Assembly (NCBI GenBank): GCA_044356825.1 | Contig: JBIKVM010000122.1 | Location: forward strand, 1-9,055 | Length of the DNA stretch: 9,055 nucleotides | Direction: 5' to 3' | DNA from: JAUREX01 sp044356825 | GTDB lineage: Bacteria > Pseudomonadota > Alphaproteobacteria > Rhodobacterales > Rhodobacteraceae | In this document: in pieces, positions 1 to 5,936 of the stretch | Numbering within the stretch: the stretch's first letter is position 1 | Layout of the letters: every line of letters begins with the position of its first letter | Translations under genes and position numbers: made by a program | Notes under the pieces: generated by a model | The model's database searches: none | The model's input: only the letters and a program-made list of their open reading frames with translations | What the model was told of the DNA's origin: nothing

Positions 1-1
1 G

Positions 2-154
2 CAGGCGATCAAGTCCGAGTATGTCGCCCATGCCGCCCACGGCGATCAGGAGTGGCTCGACAAGTCGGCCACGATGGGGGCGCTGCGGCTCTATCTCGAC
101 TTCATCAACCTCTTCATGTTCCTGCTGCAGTTCATGGGCAGCCAGCGCGAGTGA
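2..154 (+). CDS. Bax inhibitor-1/YccA family inner-membrane protein, C-terminal end (partial)
   Basis: Only the last 50 codons are present; the start lies before the window. The readable residues contain an IKSEY segment, then a final hydrophobic helix reading GALRLYLDFINLFMFLLQF (residues 26-44 of the fragment), then a short polar tail ending QRE. The GAL-LYLDFINLF-LL pattern is the typical last membrane segment of bacterial BI-1/YccA (UPF0005) proteins. These are seven-helix inner-membrane proteins; YccA in E. coli interacts with the FtsH protease, and others are described as ion-leak channels. The reading frame is open from base 2 and stops with TGA at 152-154, followed 24 nt later by a strong terminator hairpin. 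That places this gene at the end of its transcription unit. The family call rests on this short but characteristic tail. Confidence 0.8.
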   Translation, partial: QAIKSEYVAHAAHGDQEWLDKSATMGALRLYLDFINLFMFLLQFMGSQRE

Positions 155-178
155 TCGCGGGGATCATGCGACAGACAG

Positions 179-207
179 GGGCCGGTGCGCTGCACCGGCC
201 CTTTTTT
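179..207 (+). terminator. Rho-independent terminator after the BI-1/YccA gene
   Basis: A perfect 10-bp stem (GGGCCGGTGC at 179-188 pairing with GCACCGGCCC at 192-201) closes a 3-nt loop and is followed by six T residues (202-207). This is a textbook intrinsic terminator on the plus strand. It ends only 3 nt before the ribosome binding site of the downstream cupin gene (GGAGA at 211-215), so it could also work as a leader attenuator for that gene. Confidence 0.85.
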
Positions 208-221
208 CTTGGAGACGCGCC

Positions 222-698
222 ATGCCCCATTTCGGTCTGCACGAGGCGATGACGGAGGAAAGCGACAGCGCCGGCAACCCCTGCGGGCCCTGTCGCGCGA
301 TCCTGCTCTCGGACACCGGCGGCCTCACGCAGTTCGGGGCCTTCATCGAGATCCTGCCGCCCGGGTCGCGGTCATCCCTGCCGCATTGGCACGCGGCGGA
401 GGATGAGCTTGTCTTCGTGCTCTCGGGCGAGGTCGTGCTGCACGAGGGGGGCGCCGCGCATCGCCTCGGCCCCGGCGATACCGCGACCTTCAGGGCAGGG
501 GTGCCGGTGGCGCATTGCCTCGAGAACCCGGGGCCTGTTGAGGCGCGCTATGTCGTCGTCGGCACGCGGGCGCCGCGCGATGTCGTGACCTATCCCGAAC
601 ACGACCGGGTGCTGCACCTCGGGCGCAATCCCGAAACCCGCCGTCATACTGATCTTGCCGGCAATCCGGCCGACACGCCCTATCGCATCGCCGACTGA
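222..698 (+). CDS. Small cupin-domain protein
   Basis: The product is 158 residues and forms one beta-barrel cupin domain, probably cytoplasmic. Motif 1 is visible around residues 48-69: G48, then H55-W-H57, E62 and G69, inside HWHAAEDELVFVLSG. Motif 2 follows as GDTATFRAGVPVAHCLEN (residues 85-102), giving the third metal ligand H98. All four usual ligands (two His and a Glu, plus a His) are present, so a bound divalent metal is expected. The GLTQFGAF segment before the barrel and the YPEHD segment after it match a widespread proteobacterial single-cupin family that has no settled function. The ATG at 222 was chosen because GGAGA (211-215) lies 6 nt upstream and the alignment to the family begins here; the open frame extends upstream only as an overlap of the previous gene. 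It converges on rpmG. The substrate cannot be read from sequence. Confidence 0.85.
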   Translation: MPHFGLHEAMTEESDSAGNPCGPCRAILLSDTGGLTQFGAFIEILPPGSRSSLPHWHAAEDELVFVLSGEVVLHEGGAAHRLGPGDTATFRAGVPVAHCLENPGPVEARYVVVGTRAPRDVVTYPEHDRVLHLGRNPETRRHTDLAGNPADTPYRIAD

Positions 699-716
699 GC
701 AGGGCCGAAACGAAAA

Positions 717-736
717 GGCCGCGCCAAGGCGCGGCC
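717..736 (-). terminator. Terminator of rpmG (minus strand), between convergent genes
   Basis: A perfect 9-bp inverted repeat (GGCCGCGCC at 717-725 and GGCGCGGCC at 728-736) is separated by only AA, so the real loop is probably 4 nt with 8 pairs. Read on the minus strand it is followed by TTTTCGTTT (716 down to 708), so it fits an intrinsic terminator for rpmG. On the plus strand no T-run follows, so termination of the convergent cupin transcript there would be weaker. Confidence 0.75.
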
Positions 737-761
737 CATGAACGCGCTCAGGGGCGCAGGA

Positions 762-929
762 TCACTTGATCTTGCCTTCCTTGTACTCGACATGCTGGCG
801 CACGACGGGGTCGTACTTGCGCACGGTCATCTTCTCGGTCATCGTCCGGGCGTTCTTCTTGGTGACGTAGAAGTGCCCTGTGCCCGCGCTCGAGTTCAGG
901 CGGATCTTGATCGTCGTCGGCTTGGCCAT
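762..929 (-). CDS. rpmG: 50S ribosomal protein L33
   Basis: The minus strand encodes a 55-residue basic protein beginning MAKPTTIKIRLNSSAGTG, continuing through FYVTKKNARTM and ending EYKEGKIK. This is full-length L33, a component of the large ribosomal subunit near the E-site. There are no cysteines, so this is the zinc-independent form without the two CxxC pairs of the zinc-ribbon type. The start is supported by AAGGGG (936-941 on the plus-strand numbering) 6 nt upstream of the ATG. The gene stands alone: a hairpin plus T-run terminator follows it, and a candidate promoter lies 46-74 nt upstream of the start. It is shorter than usual gene-finder cut-offs but is unambiguous. Confidence 0.97.
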   Translation of the reverse strand: MAKPTTIKIRLNSSAGTGHFYVTKKNARTMTEKMTVRKYDPVVRQHVEYKEGKIK

Positions 930-967
930 GTCATACCCCTTGCGCCGGGCGGGCCCAGCGTCTGCAC

Positions 968-993
968 CCGCGGGCTTCTGCCCAAAGCCGCGG
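968..993. repeat. Inverted repeat overlapping the rpmG promoter
   Basis: CCGCGGGCTT (968-977) and AAGCCGCGG (985-993) can pair into a 9-bp stem with one bulged G (974) and a 7-nt loop. It covers the candidate -10 region and predicted start point of rpmG and also lies about 30 nt downstream of the lipoprotein stop codon. It has no adjacent T-run in either direction, so it is not a classical terminator. It may be an operator-like palindrome, a transcript-end stabiliser for the lipoprotein gene, or chance in GC-rich DNA. Confidence 0.35.
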
Positions 994-1003
994 CCTCTGT
1001 CAA
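975..1003 (-). promoter_or_regulatory. Candidate sigma-70-type promoter of rpmG
   Basis: On the minus strand a perfect TTGACA (-35 element, 1003 down to 998) is followed after 17 nt by CAGAAG (980 down to 975), a weak -10 element matching three of six consensus bases. Transcription would begin near 968, giving a leader of roughly 40 nt that contains the AAGGGG ribosome binding site. The rest of the 92-nt gap between rpmG and the lipoprotein gene (930-1021) holds no open frame. The -35 match is strong and the -10 match is poor. Confidence 0.45.
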
Positions 1004-1021
1004 CCGCAAATCCGCCTTGCG

Positions 1022-1951
1022 TCAGCGCCGGCTGCCCGCGATTGCCCCAAAGGCATCGGGGGCGGGGGCGTTCTCGGTCCAGATCCCGCTGACCCCGGTT
1101 GCCCCGGATCCGTGAAAGCTGCCCCGGACCGTCGCGTTGGTCGCCCCTTCGTGCAGGCCCGTGAGAGTGAGCGACTCGCCCGCGAACTCGCCGCTGCGCA
1201 TGTCGATGCGGATCCCCCCGCCCGCAAGCCGCAGATCCTGCGTCGACGCCTCGAGCGTCGCGGTCGCGGATGTGAAATCGGCGACCATCCGGAAGGTCCC
1301 GTCCTGAAAGCCCCCGCCCGCGAAACCGGCGAGATGCACGCCCTCGAAGACGAAGCTGCCCCGCGGCAGGTCGCGCGGCAGCGCGCCTGCGGTCTGCAGC
1401 GTCAGCGTGCCGTCATCCGCGCGCACGATGTGGCCGATCAGTACCACCTCGCACCCCGTCCCGCAGCCCGCGATCGGCCCCGCGACCGACCGGCGCCAGA
1501 GCGTCGCGACATGCCCACGCCCGGCATCGTCGACGAAGCTGCCACGGTGGACAGTCAGGCGGTCCGTTGCATTCAGCACCACGACCGTCGCCGGATCGAC
1601 TGGCGCGCCCGTCCCCCCCGGCACGAAGCCCGCCGCATCCGAACTGAGCACGGTGTAGGCCAGGCCGCCGTCCCGGATGCGGAAGACGCCCGACCCGTCG
1701 GCAAAGGCAGCGGCCAGGCGCGCTTCGGTCTGGCCCGGGTCGATCGCGATCCAGGCTGCGCGCTCGTCCTCCTGCGGTGGCCCGCCTGGTCCCGCCCCGC
1801 TGGCCAAGACGGGTGGCGCACCGCCTCCCGGCGCGGTCGCGCCCCCGCCGCACCCCGTAGCGAGCGCGAGTGCCAGCAGGGCCGTGACACTGCGGCGGCA
1901 GGAGGGGAGAATGGGGCAGGGCCGGGGCGACATGCCCCGAAAGAACCGCAT
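1022..1951 (-). CDS. Secreted lipoprotein with TbpB-like beta-rich C-terminal domain
   Basis: The product is 309 residues. It starts with a basic n-region, a hydrophobic stretch SVTALLALALATG (21-33) and Cys34, which fits a lipoprotein signal peptide (LATGC). A Gly/Pro-rich linker follows (35-60), as in exported lipoproteins. The C-terminal half is rich in short alternating beta strands: a C163/C167 pair, an FRMVADFTSATATL segment (220-233), and then VRGSFHGSGATGVSGIW (275-291) followed by an AFGAIAGSR ending. The G-F-x-G ... GVSGIW ... G-IAG arrangement resembles the C-terminal barrel domain of transferrin-binding-protein-like surface lipoproteins, which are widely annotated in Rhodobacterales. 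No transferrin role is implied. ATG 1951 is preferred because it gives the complete basic n-region, though its ribosome binding site is weak (CAGGG very close to the start); ATG 1933 is the alternative. It lies 24 nt downstream of the Nudix gene, probably in one transcript. Lipoprotein status is secure; the domain family is moderately likely. Confidence 0.7.
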   Translation of the reverse strand: MRFFRGMSPRPCPILPSCRRSVTALLALALATGCGGGATAPGGGAPPVLASGAGPGGPPQEDERAAWIAIDPGQTEARLAAAFADGSGVFRIRDGGLAYTVLSSDAAGFVPGGTGAPVDPATVVVLNATDRLTVHRGSFVDDAGRGHVATLWRRSVAGPIAGCGTGCEVVLIGHIVRADDGTLTLQTAGALPRDLPRGSFVFEGVHLAGFAGGGFQDGTFRMVADFTSATATLEASTQDLRLAGGGIRIDMRSGEFAGESLTLTGLHEGATNATVRGSFHGSGATGVSGIWTENAPAPDAFGAIAGSRR

Positions 1952-1975
1952 TCGCCCTGCGATTCGGTTAAAACC

Positions 1976-2428
1976 TCAGCCGATCAGGCCCGCGCGCAGG
2001 ACCCGGCCGAGAAAATGCCGGTCGCCCTCGTTGGCGAGGATGCCGAGCGCGGCACCCGGCTCGGCCCAGATCGCGGTGTGGCCGGCCTCGCTCGGCGGCC
2101 CGAGCCGCGCGATGGGGCGCGCGAGATAGACCGTGCAGACCTTCTCGGCCCAGAGGTCGTATTCGGGCATGTAGGTAAAGCGACGGAACGCCCCGAGGCG
2201 ACGATCGAGCCGCATCGTCCAGCCCGTTTCCTCGTAGACTTCGCGGTGCAGCGCGGGCAGGGGATGCTCGCCCGGATCGACCCCGCCGCCCGGCAGCTGG
2301 AATTCGGGCGCCGGCGCATCCTGATGCGTGAGCAGCATCTCGGCGCCGCGGAGCAGGATGGCATAGACGCCCGGTCGGCGGCGATAGCTGCGGCCGGCCT
2401 CGGGCGGGGTTTCGAATCGGCGGATCAT
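1976..2428 (-). CDS. Small Nudix hydrolase
   Basis: The product is 150 residues, a single Nudix domain that would hydrolyse a nucleoside diphosphate linked to some moiety using Mg2+. The Nudix box lies at 48-70: G48 x5 E54 x7 then REVYEETGW (62-70). E63, E66 and E67 are the metal-binding glutamates. The last position is W instead of the usual aliphatic residue. It is preceded by FQLPGGG (43-49). No substrate-specifying motif beyond the box is clear; MutT-like and ADP-ribose-type activities are both possible. The ATG at 2428 was chosen over the in-frame ATG at 2500: AAGGG sits 6 nt upstream, the domain begins right after it, and the longer form would overlap the divergent hslO start. It is divergent from hslO across 70 nt and precedes the lipoprotein gene. 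Confidence 0.88.
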   Translation of the reverse strand: MIRRFETPPEAGRSYRRRPGVYAILLRGAEMLLTHQDAPAPEFQLPGGGVDPGEHPLPALHREVYEETGWTMRLDRRLGAFRRFTYMPEYDLWAEKVCTVYLARPIARLGPPSEAGHTAIWAEPGAALGILANEGDRHFLGRVLRAGLIG

Positions 2429-2442
2429 CGCGGCCCTTGCGG

Positions 2443-2471
2443 TTGTGGGGCGGTCGGGATGGATGTATGGC
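2443..2471 (+). promoter_or_regulatory. Possible promoter of the hslO cluster
   Basis: In the 70-nt divergent gap (2429-2498), TTGTGG (2443-2448) and TATGGC (2466-2471) are 17 nt apart. This would start transcription near 2478 and leave a short leader that includes the ribosome binding site GAAGGA (2485-2490). Each hexamer matches the sigma-70 consensus at only three positions, so this is a weak call. I see no clear counterpart for the divergent Nudix gene. Confidence 0.3.
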
Positions 2472-2498
2472 AGCGCCGATCCGCGAAGGAAAGCACCC

Positions 2499-3503
2499 AT
2501 GCCGACGGGCCCCCAGATCGTGTGGGACGACAGTGTCCTGCCGTTTCAGCTTGACCGCGCCGATGTGCGCGGCCGTTTCGCCCGCGTGGACGGGGCGCTG
2601 GCGCGCATCCTGTCGCGCCACGCCTATCCGCCCGCGATCGAGGAATTGGTGGCCGAGGCGGTGCTGCTGACCGCCCTGATCGGCCAGGCCATCAAGCTGC
2701 GCTGGAAGCTCTCGCTTCAGATCCGGGGCAACGGGCCTGCGCGCCTGATCGCGACCGACTACTACGCCCCCGAGACCGAGGGCGCGCCCGCGCGGCTGCG
2801 CGCCTATGCGAGCTTCGATGCCGAGCGGCTCGATCCCGTGGGGCCGGGATTTGCCCAGATCGGGCAGGGGTTCTTTGCGATCCTGATCGACCAGGGCGCG
2901 GGCAATCTGCCCTATCAGGGCATCACGCCGATCGCGGGCGGCGCGCTCGCGGCCTGTGCCGAGACCTATTTCGCCCAGTCCGAGCAGCTTCCGACCCGCT
3001 TCGCCACCGCCCATGGCCGGGATGATGCCGGCAACCGCCGCGCGGGCGGGATCATGCTGCAGGTCATGCCGAAGGCCTCGCCGGGGGCGGCCGCCGCCGC
3101 GGAGGCGCCCGAGGACGGGCTCTTGCGCGCGACCGACCTCCTCGGCGGGGCCGAGGGCGAGGATTGGGCGCGCGTCAACATCCTGCTCGACACCGTCGAG
3201 GCGGGCGAGCTGACCGGCCCCGAGGTGCAGCCGCCCGATGTGCTGGTGCGGCTCTTTCACGAGGAAGGGCCGCGCGCCTTTCCCGCCCAGCCGCTGCGCT
3301 TCGGCTGCACCTGCTCGGAGGATCGCGTGCGCGCCTCGCTCTCGATCTATTCGGCGCGCGACATCGCGACGATGACGACGCCCGAGGGTACGGTGACGGC
3401 CGATTGCCAGTTCTGCGGCGCCCATTACGTCCTCGACCCGGCGACGGTCGGCTTCGAGGCACCCGGCGGCACCCCGCCCGGCGCGGCCAAGGGCCGTGCC
3501 TGA
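2499..3503 (+). CDS. hslO: Hsp33 redox-activated molecular chaperone
   Basis: The product is 334 residues. Hsp33 is a cytoplasmic holdase that binds unfolding proteins after oxidation by peroxide or hypochlorite. In the reduced state four cysteines hold zinc. Here they are C270-x-C272 and C303-x-x-C306 in the C-terminal redox switch, spaced as in the family. The N-terminal chaperone domain shows the expected RFARVDGALARIL opening, a GQGFFAILIDQG strand and a YQGITP...YFAQSEQLPTRF segment. A Gly/Ala/Glu-rich insert (about 190-205) precedes the linker. The start at 2499 has GAAGGA 8 nt upstream, and the protein then begins PTGPQIVWDDSVLPFQLDR. The in-frame ATG at 2445 would add 18 unconserved residues. 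It is the first gene of a tight cluster, 8 nt ahead of the CoA pyrophosphatase gene. Confidence 0.96.
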   Translation: MPTGPQIVWDDSVLPFQLDRADVRGRFARVDGALARILSRHAYPPAIEELVAEAVLLTALIGQAIKLRWKLSLQIRGNGPARLIATDYYAPETEGAPARLRAYASFDAERLDPVGPGFAQIGQGFFAILIDQGAGNLPYQGITPIAGGALAACAETYFAQSEQLPTRFATAHGRDDAGNRRAGGIMLQVMPKASPGAAAAAEAPEDGLLRATDLLGGAEGEDWARVNILLDTVEAGELTGPEVQPPDVLVRLFHEEGPRAFPAQPLRFGCTCSEDRVRASLSIYSARDIATMTTPEGTVTADCQFCGAHYVLDPATVGFEAPGGTPPGAAKGRA

Positions 3504-3511
3504 CAGGCGCC

Positions 3512-4117
3512 ATGGACGCGCCCGCGCTCCTCGACCGTCTCTCGCGCCTCGTGGCCGAGCCCGCGCCGCCCTCGTCCGATTTCGATCCGGCGGGGCCCGG
3601 CACGCGCGCCGCCCCTGCCGCCCCGCTCATCCCCGCGGCCGTGCTCATGGCGCTCGCCGAGGGGGCTGCCGGCCCCGAGGTGGTGCTGACGCGCCGCGCG
3701 GCGGGCTTGCGCCACCATGCCGGGCAGGTCGCCTTTCCGGGCGGCAGGCTTGACCCCGCCGACGCCGGCCCCGAGGCCGCCGCACTGCGCGAGGCGGCCG
3801 AGGAAATCGCGCTGCCCCCCGCCCAGGTCCGGCTGATCGGCCGGCTGCCGGGGCACGAGACCGTCACGGGCTATCACGTCACGCCCGTCATCGGCTGGAT
3901 CGAGGGGCGGTTCGATCCGCGCCCCGACCCGGCCGAGGTGGCCGAGGTCTTCGCCGTGCCCTTCGCCCATCTCGCCGACCCCGCCCGCTACCGGTTCGAG
4001 GCCCGCCTCTGGCAGGGAAGCCTGCGCAGCTATCCCGTCATCCCCTGGGGGCCGCATTACATCTGGGGCGCGACGGCCCGCATCCTGCGGGCGCTCGCGC
4101 TCAGGCTCGGGCCATGA
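3512..4117 (+). CDS. CoA pyrophosphatase (NudL/UPF0035-type Nudix hydrolase)
   Basis: The product is 201 residues. Enzymes of this group cleave coenzyme A, oxidised CoA or acyl-CoA to 3',5'-ADP and phosphopantetheine derivatives. The CoA-specific motif of the group spans 59-78, with LTRR, R67, H69, G71 and a closing FPGG. The Nudix box follows, with the glutamates in REAAEEIAL (93-101: E94, E97, E98). It shows the family quirk of Asp in place of the first Glu (GGRLDPAD) and Ala in place of the last Gly. The C-terminal HYIWGATARIL (182-192) is also typical. The ATG at 3512 lies 8 nt after the hslO stop with only a weak AGG upstream, so translational coupling is likely. Its TGA overlaps the cca start (ATGA, 4114-4117). 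Substrate assignment is by family motif. Confidence 0.92.
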   Translation: MDAPALLDRLSRLVAEPAPPSSDFDPAGPGTRAAPAAPLIPAAVLMALAEGAAGPEVVLTRRAAGLRHHAGQVAFPGGRLDPADAGPEAAALREAAEEIALPPAQVRLIGRLPGHETVTGYHVTPVIGWIEGRFDPRPDPAEVAEVFAVPFAHLADPARYRFEARLWQGSLRSYPVIPWGPHYIWGATARILRALALRLGP

Positions 4118-5280
4118 CGGCGCGCGTGGCCCTTGCCGGGATGCCGGGGGCGGGCGCGGTCATCCATGCGCTGCGCGCGGCGGGGCAGGGGGCGTGGTTC
4201 GTGGGCGGGGCGGTGCGCGACGCGCTGCTTGCCCGGCCGATCGGCGACATCGACATCGCGACCGACGCCCCCCCCGAGCGCGTGGCCGAGATCGCCGCCG
4301 CCGCGGGCCTGCGCGCGGTGCCGACGGGGCTTGCGCATGGCACGATCACCGTCATCGCCGAGGGCCGCGCGCATGAGGTCACGACGCTCCGGCGCGATGT
4401 CGAGACCTTTGGCCGCCATGCCCGCGTCGCCTTCGACGCCTCCCTCGCCGAGGATGCCGCGCGGCGCGACTTCACGATCAACGCCCTCTACGCCACGCTG
4501 GAGGGAGAGGTGATCGACCCCACGGGGCAGGGGCTTGCGGACCTCGGCGCGGGGCGGGTGCGGTTCGTGGGCGATCCGGCGCGGCGCATCGCCGAGGACG
4601 GGTTGCGCATCTTGCGCTTCTTCCGCTTCACCGCCCATTATGCCGACCCTGCGGGCGGGATCGACGCGGACGGCCTCGCGGCCTGCGCGGCGGCGGTGCC
4701 CGAGGCGCTCGCGCCCGTTTCGGCCGAACGGATCGGGGCCGAGATGCGCCGCCTGCTGGCCGCGCCCGACCCGGCGCCGGCGGTGGCGGCGATGGCGGCG
4801 GCGGGGGTGCTGTCGGCCGTGCTGCCGGGGGCGGCGGCGACGCACCTCGCGCCCCTCGTCCACGCCGAGGGCGGGCGGCCCGCGGGCTGGATCGCGCGCC
4901 TTGCGGCCCTCGGGGGCGAGGATGCGGCCCGAAGGTTGCGCCTCTCGCGGGCCGAGGCGCGCGACCTCGCGGCGCTTGGCGCGGCGGCGCGCTCGGAGGC
5001 GACGCCCGCGGCGCTTGGCCATCTGGCGGGGGCCGAGGCCGCGCGCGCCGCGGTGCTCCTGCGCGCGGCGCTGATGCTCTCCGCGCCCGATCCGGGGGCC
5101 GAGGCCGCGATCCTGCGCGGCGCGCGCGCGCGCTTTCCCATCCGCGCGGCCGACCTCATGCCCGCGCTCGGGGGCCCCGCGCTCGGCGCCCGGCTCGGGC
5201 GGCTCCGGGCGCGCTGGATTGCGTCCGACTTCACGCTGACCCGCGCCGAACTGCTCGAAGGCCCCGATGATGACGCCTGA
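4114..5280 (+). CDS. cca: CCA-adding enzyme (class II tRNA nucleotidyltransferase / poly(A) polymerase family)
   Basis: The product is 388 residues. It builds or repairs the 3' CCA end of tRNAs from CTP and ATP without a template. The N-terminal catalytic domain shows the flexible loop GGAVRD (31-36), the metal-binding pair D45 and D47 in GDIDIAT, and the third-carboxylate region HEVTTLRRD (87-95). Then come RRDFTINAL (117-125), the RRIAEDGLRILRFFRF neck motif (157-172) and the SAERIGAEM segment. The C-terminal half is Ala/Arg-rich helical tail and body, poorly conserved as usual. The class II family also contains bacterial poly(A) polymerases; the length and alphaproteobacterial context favour the CCA enzyme. 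The start overlaps the preceding stop by 4 nt, and the last 14 nt overlap the LysE-type gene. The second half is extremely GC-rich with Ala/Gly/Arg runs. Confidence 0.93.
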   Translation: MTARVALAGMPGAGAVIHALRAAGQGAWFVGGAVRDALLARPIGDIDIATDAPPERVAEIAAAAGLRAVPTGLAHGTITVIAEGRAHEVTTLRRDVETFGRHARVAFDASLAEDAARRDFTINALYATLEGEVIDPTGQGLADLGAGRVRFVGDPARRIAEDGLRILRFFRFTAHYADPAGGIDADGLAACAAAVPEALAPVSAERIGAEMRRLLAAPDPAPAVAAMAAAGVLSAVLPGAAATHLAPLVHAEGGRPAGWIARLAALGGEDAARRLRLSRAEARDLAALGAAARSEATPAALGHLAGAEAARAAVLLRAALMLSAPDPGAEAAILRGARARFPIRAADLMPALGGPALGARLGRLRARWIASDFTLTRAELLEGPDDDA

Positions 5281-5866
5281 AACCCTCGCCTCGCTCGCCG
5301 CCATCGCCTTTGCCTCCTGCTGGACGCCCGGGCCGAACAACGCGATGCTCGCAAGCTCGGGCGCGACCTTCGGCCTTGCCCGGACGCTGCCGCATCTGAT
5401 GGGCGTGGCGCTCGGCTTTCCGGTCATGGCGGTGATCGTCGGCCTTTTTCTCGGCGAGGCGTTCCAGCGCAGCACGCTCTTGCAGGAGGGGCTGCGCTGG
5501 GGCGGCGCGGCGCTCTTGTTGTGGGTGGCGTGGAAGATCGCGACGGCGGGCGGGATGGGCCGGGCGGGGTCCGCCCCGCGGCCCCTGCGGGCGCATGAGG
5601 CGGCGGCCTTTCAGTGGATCAACGCCAAGGCCTGGGTGATGGCGATCGGCACCGCCGCGCAATTCGTCCGGGCCGAGGCGCCGGTGACCTCGGCCCTCTG
5701 GATCGGGGGGGTGTTCGTGGTGGCGGGCATCACCTCGGCCTTTGGCTGGGCGGCGGGGGGCGCGGCACTCGGGCGGTTTCTTGCCACGCCCGCCCGGCTT
5801 GCGGCCTTCAACCGGCTGATGGCGGCGATGATCGCGCTCGGCGTCGTCTACATGCTCGCGGGCTGA
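5267..5866 (+). CDS. LysE/RhtB-family amino-acid or metabolite exporter
   Basis: The product is 199 residues with about six membrane helices (roughly 5-27, 40-63, 76-92, 118-133, 143-168, 180-198), the normal size for the family. These inner-membrane proteins export amino acids or related small metabolites using the proton gradient. The N-terminal signature is present: TPGPNN (20-25), then G36, P42 and G46. The mid-protein FQWINAKAWV (115-124) corresponds to the family's F-x-N-P-K-x segment, with Ala120 in place of the usual Pro. GAAGG (5257-5261) lies 5 nt before the first ATG and 8 nt before the second (5270), so either may be used. The start lies inside the end of cca, which points to coupled translation. 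Substrate is unknown. Confidence 0.92.
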   Translation: MMTPETLASLAAIAFASCWTPGPNNAMLASSGATFGLARTLPHLMGVALGFPVMAVIVGLFLGEAFQRSTLLQEGLRWGGAALLLWVAWKIATAGGMGRAGSAPRPLRAHEAAAFQWINAKAWVMAIGTAAQFVRAEAPVTSALWIGGVFVVAGITSAFGWAAGGAALGRFLATPARLAAFNRLMAAMIALGVVYMLAG

Positions 5867-5872
5867 CGGGGG

Positions 5873-5895
5873 AAGAACGGGCGCAAGAACGGGCG
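5873..5895 (+). repeat. Tandem direct repeat upstream of the ABC exporter promoter
   Basis: AAGAACGGGCG occurs twice in a row, at 5873-5883 and 5885-5895, with a 12-nt period (12-mers differing only at the first base, G against C). The pair begins 6 nt after the LysE stop and ends 4 nt before a candidate -35 element. The copies lie on one face of the helix to within about one turn, which could suit a regulator binding as two protomers. No known operator is recognised. Confidence 0.6.
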
Positions 5896-5899
5896 GCGG

Positions 5900-5928
5900 T
5901 TCCCCTCGGACGGCATTCGCGCTATACG
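5900..5928 (+). promoter_or_regulatory. Candidate promoter for a leaderless ABC-exporter transcript
   Basis: TATACG (5923-5928) sits only 8 nt before the ATG at 5937, and TTCCCC (5900-5905) lies 17 nt upstream as a poor -35 element. Transcription from this -10 element would start at or within a few bases of the ATG. No Shine-Dalgarno-like purine run lies in the 20 nt before the ATG (the sequence there is pyrimidine/GC-rich), in contrast with the neighbouring genes. Both facts fit leaderless initiation, which is known in alphaproteobacteria. The -35 match is weak. Confidence 0.4.
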
Positions 5929-5936
5929 CCGGCCCG

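Noticed and set aside
152..168. Imperfect palindrome TGATCGCGGGGATCA just after the BI-1/YccA stop
   Set aside because: It is short, has a plausible chance origin in GC-rich DNA with GATC words, and shows no adjacent promoter element or second copy.
21..221. Upstream in-frame extension of the cupin gene
   Set aside because: It would run through the end of the BI-1/YccA gene in another frame and through the terminator hairpin. The product is Ser/Arg-rich, while the ATG at 222 has a good ribosome binding site.
738..1115. A plus-strand 125-codon open frame over rpmG
   Set aside because: It is antisense to L33, which is certain, and has no recognisable domain or ribosome binding site.
2429..2500. 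Longer Nudix form starting at the in-frame ATG at 2500 (minus)
   Set aside because: It would overlap the hslO start and use up the whole divergent promoter region. The ATG at 2428 has AAGGG at proper spacing and begins just before the domain.
1112..2554. A 480-codon plus-strand open frame antisense to the lipoprotein and Nudix genes
   Set aside because: It is an antisense frame created by high GC. The opposite strand encodes a signal peptide with lipobox and a clear Nudix box, and the plus-strand product is Arg/Pro-rich without domains.
1968..3425. A 485-codon minus-strand open frame running across hslO
   Set aside because: It covers the Hsp33 gene, which has its complete cysteine switch on the plus strand. 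The product is low-complexity Arg/Gly/Ala-rich and shows no family motif.
4057..5475. A 472-codon minus-strand open frame over cca and the LysE gene
   Set aside because: It is a GC-driven shadow of genes with full catalytic motifs on the plus strand.
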